Positions 1 through 9,000 of a DNA stretch of 64,000 nt are shown here, piece after piece. The translations under genes and the position numbers were made by a program. Source of the stretch: DAOUAT01 sp964551735 (GTDB lineage Bacteria > Chloroflexota > Anaerolineae > CG2-30-64-16); contig CAZKEF010000007.1 in the NCBI GenBank assembly GCA_964551735.1, positions 62,001 to 126,000 of the forward strand. The letters are read 5' to 3'. Position 1 is the stretch's first letter. Every line of letters starts with the position of its first letter. The notes under the pieces are model-generated. The model had not been told where the DNA came from and did no database searches. It was given only the letters and a program-made list of their open reading frames with translations.

Positions 1-3000
1 TCTATGACATCTACGGCAATGTCATCGAGGCGTTGACCGCCACGAGCATGCTGTACGAGCGCCAGGGGGCATTCGACCAGATCAGCCGTGCCACCGGGAG
101 CGACGGCTCCGACACCGCTTACACCTACGACGCAGCCGGCAACCTGACCAGCTTCACCGACGTGCTTGGCCAGACGTACCAGATGACCTACGACAGCCAC
201 GGCCAACTGCTGTCGGTCACCGACCCGCTGGGGCGCGCCACTGCCATGACATACGATGCCCGCGGCCAACTTACAGTGGTCACTGATGCGCTGGGCCGAA
301 CCACCGGCCTGGCCTACGACGCCGCGGGCCGGCTGACGCGCGTCACCAATCCGCTGGGCAAGGCTGCGACCATGGAATACGACGCGCTGAACCGCCTGGC
401 CGCTACGGTGGACGCGCTCAACGGCCGTACAGCCATGCAGTACGACGCCGAGAGCAACCTGACCCGCATCACCGACCCGACCGGCCGCGCCATCAACTAC
501 ACCTACGATGCGCTCAATCGCCTGACGCGCACGACCTACGCCGACGGCGGGCAGGAGAACTACGCTTATGACCCGTTGGGCAACGTAACCGGCTTCACCG
601 ACGCCAACGGCAAGGCGACAACCTGGAGCTACGACGCCGCCAACCGGCCAGTGAAGAAGATGGTCGCAGGCGGGCCAACGGTCACATACACATACGACAA
701 CCTGGATCAGCTCATATCGGCCAATGACGGCACTCTGACCACGACGACGACCTATATCTCCGACACGGTCGGCTATCCGCTGCGCCAGCGGCAGATCGCG
801 GCCGGGCTGCCGTTGAGCGTGACGGTAGACTACGAGTACGGCGGCGCGGCGGCCGGCCCATCGGGCGTAACGCTGGCTGCGGCTGCCTGGGATCGCGCGC
901 CGGCTGCGGCCCTGCCGGAGCAGAAGCCGCTTCCACCGGTCAGCGCGCCCTTCACGACGACGCTGGCGCCTGCCCCGGCACCGGTGGTGGCAAAGGCGCC
1001 CGCGCCGCTACCCACCCTTGAGCCTCTGGCGTCGCAAGCGCCCGAGTTGGCCGGCGCACCGGCGCCGGTCCCACCACTCCTTGCCCCCACGCCCACGGCG
1101 GCCCCGACGCCCGAACCGCCGCTCCCCGCCGCGCCGACTGAGACCGGGCCATACACCGAGCAACGCGTGGAAGACGGCCCCTATGGACCCGACACCGACG
1201 TCGGCGGTACCATCTCGGTTGACACCACCTGGACCCTGGCCGGCAGCCCCTATGTGGTCAAGAGCGACGTGACAGTGCTGGACGGCGTCACCCTGACCCT
1301 CGAACCCGGCGTCACCGTCATCATGGAACCGTACCGTGGCCTCTACGCCGACGGCGTGTTGCGGGCGGCCGGCACAGCCGGGGCGCCGATCACCTTCACA
1401 TCGGCGACGCCAGGCGCGACGGGGGAGTGGTACTCTGTGCAAGTGGGCGGCGGCAGCGTCAACGACAGCGATCCCTCCGTCCTCAGCCACGTCACCCTCG
1501 AAGGCGGCGGCTTCGGTGGCAACCCGGCCCTCTACCTCTACGAGGCCGCGCCCGCCCTCGACCACCTCACCGTGCGCCGCTCCGGCGGGTCAGGCATCCA
1601 AACCTACCGCTACGCCAACATCCAACCGCTGGCGCTGAACACCGTCACCGTGGAGGACAGCGCCACCGATGGCATCCTGGTCTACGACTATGGGAGCGGC
1701 GGGGTGACGCTGAACAGCGTGAACGTGAGCGGCAGCGGGGGCTACGGGCTGCACAGCGATGCGGCCGGCCTGGTGGTCAACACCGGCGCCGTCACGGGCA
1801 ACGCCATCGCCGCCCGCCTGCACCCCAACACCCAACTCACCGGCGTCAACTTCCCGGCCAACACGCGCAACGACGTCGAGTGGGGCGACGGTACGATCAC
1901 CGCCAACCGCAACTGGCCCGTCTTCAGCGGCAGCTACCGCCTGGCCGGTAATGTGTACGTCGCTGACGGCGTCACCCTGACCCTCGAACCCGGCGTCACC
2001 GTCATCATGGAACCGTACCGTGGCCTCTACGCCGACGGCGTGTTGCGGGCGGCCGGCACAGCCGGGGCGCCGATCACCTTCACATCGGCGACGCCAGGCG
2101 CGACGGGGGAGTGGTACTCTGTGCAAGTGGGCGGCGGCAGCGTCAACGACAGCGATCCCTCCGTCCTCAGCCACGTCACCCTCGAAGGCGGCGGCTTCGG
2201 TGGCAACCCGGCCCTCTACCTCTACGAGGCCGCGCCCGCCCTCGACCACCTCACCGTGCGCCGCTCCGGCGGGTCAGGCATCCAAACCTACCGCTACGCC
2301 AACATCCAACCGCTGGCGCTGAACACCGTCACCGTGGAGGACAGCGCCACCGATGGCATCCTGGTCTACGACTATGGGAGCGGCGGGGTGACGCTGAACA
2401 GCGTGAACGTGAGCGGCAGCGGGGGCTACGGGCTGCACAGCGATGCGGCCGGCCTGGTGGTCAACACCGGCGCCGTCACGGGCAACGCCATCGCCGCCAA
2501 CCTGCACGCCAATACGCAGCTCACGGGGGTAAGCTTCACCGGCAACACGCGCAATGACGTCGAGTGGAGTGGCACGATCACGGCGGATCGCACGTGGCGC
2601 AAGCTGCCCGGCCTGGCCGCGTACCGGCTGGTCGGGGACGTGGCGGTGGCGGACGGGGCGACGTTGACGGTGGAGCCGGGCGTGACGGTGGTGATGAATG
2701 CGTACGTCCACTTGAGCGCCAATGGCGTACTGCGGGCGGAAGGGACCGCGGCAGCGCCGATCAGTTTCACCTCAGCGACCCCAGGGGCCAGCGGTGAGTG
2801 GGGATTTGTGCAACTCTTCGGCGCCGGATCGCGCCTGAGCTACGTCACCCTGGAAGGCGGCGGCTGGGGCGGTCAGCCGACCCTCTCCGTGCAGTACACC
2901 TTACTGCAGGCAGACAATATCGCGATCCGGAACGCCGGCGGGGATGCGATCAGCGCCTACTATGCCGCGGGCACGACCATCACGGCCTGCACGCTGAGCA

Positions 3001-4775
3001 ACATCGCAGGCTATGGCGCTTCCAACGGTTCGCCGTGGGCAAGCGAGATTGCTGTGACCGGGTGTTACTGGGGCGCGGCCAGCGGGCCGCACCATCCCAC
3101 CCTCAACCCGGACGGCAAGGGGCTAGAGGTGAGCGACGGCGTGAAATTTACGCCCTGGAACCCTGCTTACCTGGTGCCTGGCGATGGCCGGCTGAGCGGC
3201 GTGCGCGTGACCAGCAACGGCAACGCCGAGCAGACGCAGCACTTCGGCTACGACCGCACCGGCCAGCTCACATCGCTGACCAGCAGCGGCTACACCACCT
3301 ACACCCTGGCCTACACCTACGACGCGGCCGGCCAACTGCTGAGCCGTGCGCCGTCGGCGGGCGCGGGGCTGACCTACGGCCTGACCTACGATGCGGCCGG
3401 CCAACCAACCCGGCTGGAGATCAGTGGGGCCAAGGGGCCGCTCTTGCGCGAGGACTATGCTTACGATGCGGCCGGCAACGTGACCTCCGTCACTTCAGCC
3501 CAGGGCGGGAACTTCACTTACGGTTACGATGCCAGCAACCGGCTGACCAATGCAACCGGGTCGGGGCTGAACGCCAGCTACAGCTATGACGCCGCGGGCA
3601 ACCGTACGAGCGCGGGCGGGGTGACGTTCACCTACGATGCCGGCGGCCGGCTGGTCAGCAGCTCCGACGGCGCGAGCTACGCCTACGACGCGGCCGGCAA
3701 CCTGCGCACCCGCACGCGCGGCGGTGCGACCGACACCTTCACGTGGGACGGCCAGGGACGGCTGGTCCGCATTGACTACGCTAACGGGACATACAGCGCG
3801 TACGGCTACGATGATTCAGGCCGGCGGGTCAGCAAGCGCAAGCCGGACGGGGCCACGATCTACTACGTCTACGCGGGCGATATGCTGGTCCAGGAGTCGA
3901 ACGGCGCGGGCGCAGTGCTGGCCAGCTACACCTACGACGGGCTCGACCGGCCGGTGACGATGTGGCGCGGCGGCCAGACCTACACCTACCTGACGGATCG
4001 CCTGGGCAGCGTGCGCGGCCTGGCGGATGCGGCGGGGAACCTGGTTGCATCCTATCGCTACGACCCATGGGGCAACCTGCTCGCCAGCACCGGCAGCGTC
4101 GCCAACCCATTGCGCTTCACGGCGCGGGAGTACGATGAGGAAAGCGGGCTCTACTTCTACCGCGCGCGGTACTACGATCCGGTGGTGGGAAGGTTTATAA
4201 GTCGGGATCCCTTACGCCTGGCAGGCGACCGAAACCCGTATGCGTATGTGCGCAACAACCCTGTCGCATTCGTGGATCACGATGGTGAAGTGGCCCTTGT
4301 TGCTCCTCTTGTCGCGGCAGCAGGGAAAGCCGCAGTTGGAGCGGTGCAAGGAGCTGTGAAGGAAGTCATCAAAGAGTCAATCAACGGCGCGCTGTCAGGT
4401 GGCACAAGTGCTGAGAAGCTCCTGAACGCCGCTGCAGCGGGTGCGGTCAAAGGGGCTGTCGAGGGCCTCGTCGGCGAGCGCCTTGGCAGAACGGCCCAGA
4501 AGGCAGCCGGCGCATTCGCCAAGGAACTCTATAACCAGTATCAGGCCGACTGCTACGATTTCGGCAAGCTCGCAGCAAAAACTGCAGAGGGCGCGCTGAA
4601 GGGTTATCTTGGGGACAGAAATCCAGATCTTCGGGACAGAATAGCAGACAGAGCGGTCAGGGACGGAGAGGCTGCACTGAAGCAGGCGCTCAAATCGGGA
4701 TACGACAAGCTTATGCAAGGAGCAAGAAGCGCCATCCTGTCAGGTCGCCTCAAGTACGGCCCTATGAATCCGTGA
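1..4775 (+). CDS. RHS/YD-repeat protein with beta-helix insertion, 5' truncated by window edge
   Basis: Large surface or secreted RHS-type protein, probably a polymorphic toxin or adhesin. The frame is open from base 3 and already encodes YD repeats (YDIYGN), so the start lies left of the window. In order, about 270 residues of YD repeats (YDAAG, YDALN), an Ala/Pro-rich linker (about 850-1170), a right-handed beta-helix-like region with three repeats (about 1190-3170), then a second YD block ending in the RHS core signature (YDPVVGRFISRDP, NPYAYVRNNP). After the signature is a roughly 165-residue Ala/Lys-rich tip with AT-richer codons, the position where RHS toxins carry variable effectors. 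I recognise no toxin fold in the tip. Two of the beta-helix repeats are identical at DNA level. The RHS assignment is secure; the toxin role is inference. Confidence 0.9.
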   Translation, partial: YDIYGNVIEALTATSMLYERQGAFDQISRATGSDGSDTAYTYDAAGNLTSFTDVLGQTYQMTYDSHGQLLSVTDPLGRATAMTYDARGQLTVVTDALGRTTGLAYDAAGRLTRVTNPLGKAATMEYDALNRLAATVDALNGRTAMQYDAESNLTRITDPTGRAINYTYDALNRLTRTTYADGGQENYAYDPLGNVTGFTDANGKATTWSYDAANRPVKKMVAGGPTVTYTYDNLDQLISANDGTLTTTTTYISDTVGYPLRQRQIAAGLPLSVTVDYEYGGAAAGPSGVTLAAAAWDRAPAAALPEQKPLPPVSAPFTTTLAPAPAPVVAKAPAPLPTLEPLASQAPELAGAPAPVPPLLAPTPTAAPTPEPPLPAAPTETGPYTEQRVEDGPYGPDTDVGGTISVDTTWTLAGSPYVVKSDVTVLDGVTLTLEPGVTVIMEPYRGLYADGVLRAAGTAGAPITFTSATPGATGEWYSVQVGGGSVNDSDPSVLSHVTLEGGGFGGNPALYLYEAAPALDHLTVRRSGGSGIQTYRYANIQPLALNTVTVEDSATDGILVYDYGSGGVTLNSVNVSGSGGYGLHSDAAGLVVNTGAVTGNAIAARLHPNTQLTGVNFPANTRNDVEWGDGTITANRNWPVFSGSYRLAGNVYVADGVTLTLEPGVTVIMEPYRGLYADGVLRAAGTAGAPITFTSATPGATGEWYSVQVGGGSVNDSDPSVLSHVTLEGGGFGGNPALYLYEAAPALDHLTVRRSGGSGIQTYRYANIQPLALNTVTVEDSATDGILVYDYGSGGVTLNSVNVSGSGGYGLHSDAAGLVVNTGAVTGNAIAANLHANTQLTGVSFTGNTRNDVEWSGTITADRTWRKLPGLAAYRLVGDVAVADGATLTVEPGVTVVMNAYVHLSANGVLRAEGTAAAPISFTSATPGASGEWGFVQLFGAGSRLSYVTLEGGGWGGQPTLSVQYTLLQADNIAIRNAGGDAISAYYAAGTTITACTLSNIAGYGASNGSPWASEIAVTGCYWGAASGPHHPTLNPDGKGLEVSDGVKFTPWNPAYLVPGDGRLSGVRVTSNGNAEQTQHFGYDRTGQLTSLTSSGYTTYTLAYTYDAAGQLLSRAPSAGAGLTYGLTYDAAGQPTRLEISGAKGPLLREDYAYDAAGNVTSVTSAQGGNFTYGYDASNRLTNATGSGLNASYSYDAAGNRTSAGGVTFTYDAGGRLVSSSDGASYAYDAAGNLRTRTRGGATDTFTWDGQGRLVRIDYANGTYSAYGYDDSGRRVSKRKPDGATIYYVYAGDMLVQESNGAGAVLASYTYDGLDRPVTMWRGGQTYTYLTDRLGSVRGLADAAGNLVASYRYDPWGNLLASTGSVANPLRFTAREYDEESGLYFYRARYYDPVVGRFISRDPLRLAGDRNPYAYVRNNPVAFVDHDGEVALVAPLVAAAGKAAVGAVQGAVKEVIKESINGALSGGTSAEKLLNAAAAGAVKGAVEGLVGERLGRTAQKAAGAFAKELYNQYQADCYDFGKLAAKTAEGALKGYLGDRNPDLRDRIADRAVRDGEAALKQALKSGYDKLMQGARSAILSGRLKYGPMNP
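1281..1814 (+). repeat. 534-bp perfect direct repeat, copy 1
   Basis: Identical to 1965-2498 (offset 684 bp, 228 codons). It encodes one beta-helix repeat block of the RHS protein. A third, diverged copy of the same block lies at about 2655-3100. Confidence 0.95.
1965..2498 (+). repeat. 534-bp perfect direct repeat, copy 2
   Basis: Second identical copy. Identity starts at GACGGCGTCACC and ends at GCCATCGCCGCC, with divergence on both sides, as expected of recent in-frame duplication or gene conversion. Confidence 0.95.
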
Positions 4776-4798
4776 GTTGACAAATCCCGACCTGAATC

Positions 4799-4842
4799 GG
4801 CCGGCCAGGGCGCCCCTGAAGAAAAGCATCCCCTGGCCGGCC
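4799..4842 (+). terminator. Strong GC-rich inverted repeat after the RHS gene
   Basis: Perfect 12-bp arms (GGCCGGCCAGGG and its complement) around a 20-nt loop, 24 bases after the RHS stop. There is no T-run, so it may be a terminator-like mRNA 3' hairpin rather than a classic intrinsic terminator. Confidence 0.5.
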
Positions 4843-4882
4843 TGGCACACACGACCTTCATCGTAAAAGGACTTGAATAGAC

Positions 4883-5704
4883 ATGCGATCTCAAAGAGCG
4901 TTACTTGCATGTATCGGCTTCATATTCGTCAGTCTGCTACTCGGCGCCCTTTTGGCCCCGACGGCCGGCGTCGCCGCCTCGAACTCGGCCCCGACGCCGG
5001 CTGCCACACCCGTGGCCAGCCAGTTGAGCCGCACCTTCGCTACCGTGACGCCGGAAGCGACGAAGTACGCCTTCTTGCCGGTGATCATGGGCCCGCCCCC
5101 GCCCACCCCCACCCCGACCCCGACGGCCACGCCCAGCATGGTCCTGAACCCCACCTGTTACTGGTTCCCCCTGGGGCCATCGGACAGGGACGACGTCGAG
5201 TGCAGCCCCACCAACGGCCTGGTGATCCGGCGCTACAACATCAGCTTCACCATGGTCGCCTGCTGCGGGACGAACGGGGCGAAGCACTACGCGGTCGCGG
5301 TGGAGGCGGCCAAGACCGCGGGCGACGGCGACTACCGGATCGGCTTCGACGTGCGCAGCCTGACCCTCGGCGGCGGCTATCTGTTCGGCATCAACCCCGA
5401 CACGCGCAGCTACAGCCTGTACCGCGTGGACGACGCTGACTGGAAAGGCGGCGTGCCCCTCATCCCGTGGACCTTCTCCGAGACGATCCTGCCGGGCGCC
5501 CAGTTCAACCGCATGCAAGTCGAGCGCCGCGGCCCCGATATCCTGCTCACCGTCAACGGGCAACAGGTTGCCGCCGTGCAGGACACCACCTGGCTGGATC
5601 AAGGCATCGGCTGGACGTTGTACGCGCGCAACTACCAGGGCGCGGCCGAGATGCAGTATGAGCGGATCCGGTATAGCCAGTGGAACGATGGCGCGCTGGA
5701 GTGA
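4883..5704 (+). CDS. Secreted protein with Thr/Pro linker and lectin/glucanase-like domain
   Basis: 273-residue protein. An N-terminal signal peptide (hydrophobic FIFVSLLLGALLAP, cleavage likely near residue 33) is followed by a low-complexity region, the motif FLPVIMG and a PPPPTPTPTPTATP linker. The C-terminal roughly 175 residues (GDGDYRIGFDVRS, LLTVNGQQVAAVQD, GIGWTLYARN) resemble a beta-sandwich of the concanavalin/LamG or DUF1080 type. I see no catalytic residues I can name. The ATG has AAAAGGA about 12 bases upstream. Export is well supported; sugar or wall binding is inference. Confidence 0.75.
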   Translation: MRSQRALLACIGFIFVSLLLGALLAPTAGVAASNSAPTPAATPVASQLSRTFATVTPEATKYAFLPVIMGPPPPTPTPTPTATPSMVLNPTCYWFPLGPSDRDDVECSPTNGLVIRRYNISFTMVACCGTNGAKHYAVAVEAAKTAGDGDYRIGFDVRSLTLGGGYLFGINPDTRSYSLYRVDDADWKGGVPLIPWTFSETILPGAQFNRMQVERRGPDILLTVNGQQVAAVQDTTWLDQGIGWTLYARNYQGAAEMQYERIRYSQWNDGALE

Positions 5705-5748
5705 CCGGGCGGGCGCACCTGCTTAAGGTTGCCGATCCAAATCAATAT

Positions 5749-5777
5749 TTGACACATGCAAAGTCTTAGCCTAATAT
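5749..5777 (+). promoter_or_regulatory. Putative promoter upstream of the amidase cluster
   Basis: TTGACA (5749-5754), 17-nt spacer, TAATAT (5772-5777) in an unusually AT-rich patch, about 35 bases before the small gene at 5814. Confidence 0.5.
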
Positions 5778-5813
5778 TATATTACATTTGTTTGCGGCGC
5801 TCAGGAGAGCAGG

Positions 5814-6068
5814 ATGACTGACGACCGCATCTTCGCCACCGGCATCGCCGCGGCCACCTTCGCGTTGGCGCGCCCGCTCACCAGCGCGGAGATGGCGCGC
5901 GTCGCGCCGGGCCTACGCCACGTCCCCGACACGCTGACCGAGCTGAAAGCCAAGATCGCGGCCGAGCCCACCCACGGCAGCCTGCGCAGACAGGCTTCGC
6001 GACGGTGGCTGCGGTTTCCAACCACCGGGCTGCCAGGAGGTTTCACCCATGTCACGTCCAATGTTTGA
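5814..6068 (+). CDS. Small hypothetical protein overlapping the giant amidase gene
   Basis: 84 residues, ATG preceded by AGGAGAGCAGG, overlapping the next gene by 20 bases. The first half (LTSAEMARVAPGLRHVP, LTELKAKIAAEP) looks like a short helical module; the last part is Arg-rich and may only be translated sequence around the next ribosome binding site. No family recognised. It may couple translation to the next gene, or the true reading may be untranslated leader. Confidence 0.4.
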   Translation: MTDDRIFATGIAAATFALARPLTSAEMARVAPGLRHVPDTLTELKAKIAAEPTHGSLRRQASRRWLRFPTTGLPGGFTHVTSNV

Positions 6069-9000
6069 CTCCGAGTACCTGTACGGGCTGCACGATCCCG
6101 GCGGTGAACAGTTGATGCTCGATGCGGGCGCGCCGGGGTGGGTTGTCATTTCCGAGGAGATCAAGGCCGATCCGAACGATCGCGGCGGCGGAAACTACAC
6201 GCACCTCTCCGGCCGCGGCCTGGGCGTGATCGTGCGCCTGAACTACGGCTACTACGAGACCAGCACCCTCCCCCACTCCGCGCGCTACGAGGACTTCGCC
6301 AGACGCTGCGCGAATTTCGTGCGCAGCTCGGCGGGTTGCCGCATCTGGATCATCGGCAACGAGACAAACATGCGGGATGAGCAGCCCAAAGCGCCGGCCG
6401 AGCAGATCACGCCGGGGCTCTACGTGCGCTGTTATCGCCTCTGCCGCCGCGCGATCAAGGAGGTGGACCCGGGCGCGCAGGTGCTGGTGGGGGCCGTCGC
6501 GCCCTGGAATGCAGAAACGGGCGACTGGATCAAGTATTTCGAGGAGGTGCTCAAGCTGCTGTCCGGTGAGTGCGACGGCTTCACCCTGCACACCTACGGC
6601 CGCAGCTCCGACCCGGCCACCATCACCAGCGCTGAGACGATGGACCCGCCGTACAACCGCTACAGCAAGCAGTTTGCCACCTACAAAGATTTCCTGCGCG
6701 TGGTGCCCAGGTCCATGCGCTCTCTGCCGTGCTACATCACCGAAACTAACTACGGGACCGATTTCCCTAAAGACAGTGATCGCTGGGAAGACCGCAATAC
6801 CGGCTGGGTCCGCCGCGCGTACGAGGAGATCAACGACTGGGATCAGCAGCCGGGCAACCAGGTCATCCGCGCGCTGGTGCTCTACCGTTGGGCCAGCCAC
6901 GATCGCTTTGCCATCGAACGCAAGACCGGCCCCCAGGAGGATTTCAAGCAGGCCCTCAAAGCCGGCTTCAAGTGGCCGCAACGGGTGGTGGTAGATGATC
7001 CGTTCGCGGCGCTGCGCCAGCGCCTGGCCGACCTGGAGGCGCAGGTCGCCAAACTGCTGGCAGATCTGCAGAAGGCGCTCGGCGCGGGCGTTGCGGGGGC
7101 CGGTCCGCTCATAGCCCGTATAGCGGACCTGGACAAACGCGCCGGCGATGTGGCCGCCGCGGCCGCAGAGGCCGATGCCCTGACCCGCGGCGTGAACAGC
7201 CTGGAAGCGCTGCTGGCCCTGCCGCCGGGCGCGGTGCCGCAGCCGGACCTGCAAGACCTGCGCGGGAGCCTCGCCCAAAGCGCGCCCTACCCAACCCGCA
7301 GCCTGGACGCCATCCGCCGCGTGATCGTGCATCACACCGCCATCCCTGACGGCAACCTCTCGCCACAGGCCATCGCGCAGGGCCAGGTTAAACGCCAGAG
7401 TCGGCCCGGCATCACCTATCATTTTCTCATCAACGCCGACGGCGCGATCTACTGGACGCAGCCCCTGGAGGCAGTGGTGGAGCAGACGCTGAAGGCAGAG
7501 GTCAACGCCGACAGCGTGGGGGTGGCGTTAGGCGGCAGTTTCATGACGGCAACGCCGACCGAAGCGCAGCTCATCAGCGCCGGCCACCTTGTCGCCTGGC
7601 TGCTCGCCACCTGCCAGTTGAGCCCCGACGCTGTCGCCGGCCGCCTGGAGATCGAAAAGGTGGGTTCGCCTGGCAACCAGTGGAACACCGGCGCACGCTA
7701 CCGTGAGCGCCTGCTGGCCGATGTACAGACCTGGCTGAGCAAACAGCCGCCGCAGCCGGACGACGCCGAGCTGGCGGTACTGCGCCAGCGGGTTGATGAA
7801 TTGACGGCCCAGGTCGGCCAACTGCAGGGCATCGCCGGCCAGCTTCAGCAGGAGACGCAAACGCTGCGCGCCGCGCTGGTGCAGAAGGAGCAGGACATGG
7901 CCGGCCTGGGCGACGCGCTGGCGCAGCGAGAGACGGCGCTGGCCGATCTGCGCGACGCCGCGGCGCGGAAGGATCTGCAGATCGCCGGCCTGGTTGAGCA
8001 GGTGCAGCGACTGCAGGGCGGCGCGCCCACGCCAGGCGTGGTCAAGCCGGAGATCCGAGACCCTGGGCCGTTGAAGCAGCACGACAGCAAACGCTACGCC
8101 ACCCGGCCGCTGAGCGACATCAAGCGCATCATCGTGCATCACACCGTGACCTCGGGCATGGTCACGCCACAGCGCGTCGCCGAGGCGCAAGTCGGTCAAG
8201 GCCGGCCCGGCATCACCTATCACTTCCTGCTCAACAGCGACGGCACGATTTACGCGACGCAGCCGTTGGAGGTGCTCACCCAGCAGACGACGCAGCCGGC
8301 CGCGAACGCTGAGGGCGTGGCCGTGGCCCTGGCCGGCAATTTCACGACGGCCGCCCCGCCCGCGGAGCAATTGAACGCTGCGGCCCGCCTGATCGCCTGG
8401 CTGTTGGTCACGCACAACCTGGGCAACGAAGCGGTGGTTGGCCGCAGTGAGCTGGAAAAGGTCGGCTCGCCCGGCAACCAATGGCTGAGCGGCGTTGCGT
8501 TCAAAAACACCCTGCTGGCGGCCGTGGCGGCCGAGCGGGCCAAAGCACCCTCGGACGGCGGCAGCGGCGGCAACGACGCCCTGGTGGCCCAACTGCGCGA
8601 CCAGATCAGCGGACTGACGCAGGAGCGGGACAGCCTGCAGCGCGCGCTGGCCCAGGCGCAGGCCGAAGTGGAGCGTTTGCGCAGCGCGGGCGGCCAGGCA
8701 GCCGATCTGCAGGCGCAGGTGCAAAGTCTGCAGCAGCAAATCGCCGACCGCGAGGCTACGATGGCACAGCTTCGAAACAGCATCGCGGCGCTACAAGCGG
8801 AGATCGATCGGCTGCGGGCAAACCAGCCGGGCGTGCCGCAGCCTCTGCTGGTGGACATGGTCGGCAAGCTGCAAACGCACCCAACGCTGCCGCCGTACAC
8901 CGAGCGCACACGGCCGATCACCCTGATCGCGGTGCATCACACCGACACGCCGACGACCCACACCGTACAAGACATTGCGCATTATCACGTCTTCGGCCAG

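Noticed and set aside
7528..8739. 403-codon minus-strand frame in the same gene
   Set aside because: Mirror of the repeated amidase and coiled-coil coding region; no ribosome binding site or family features.
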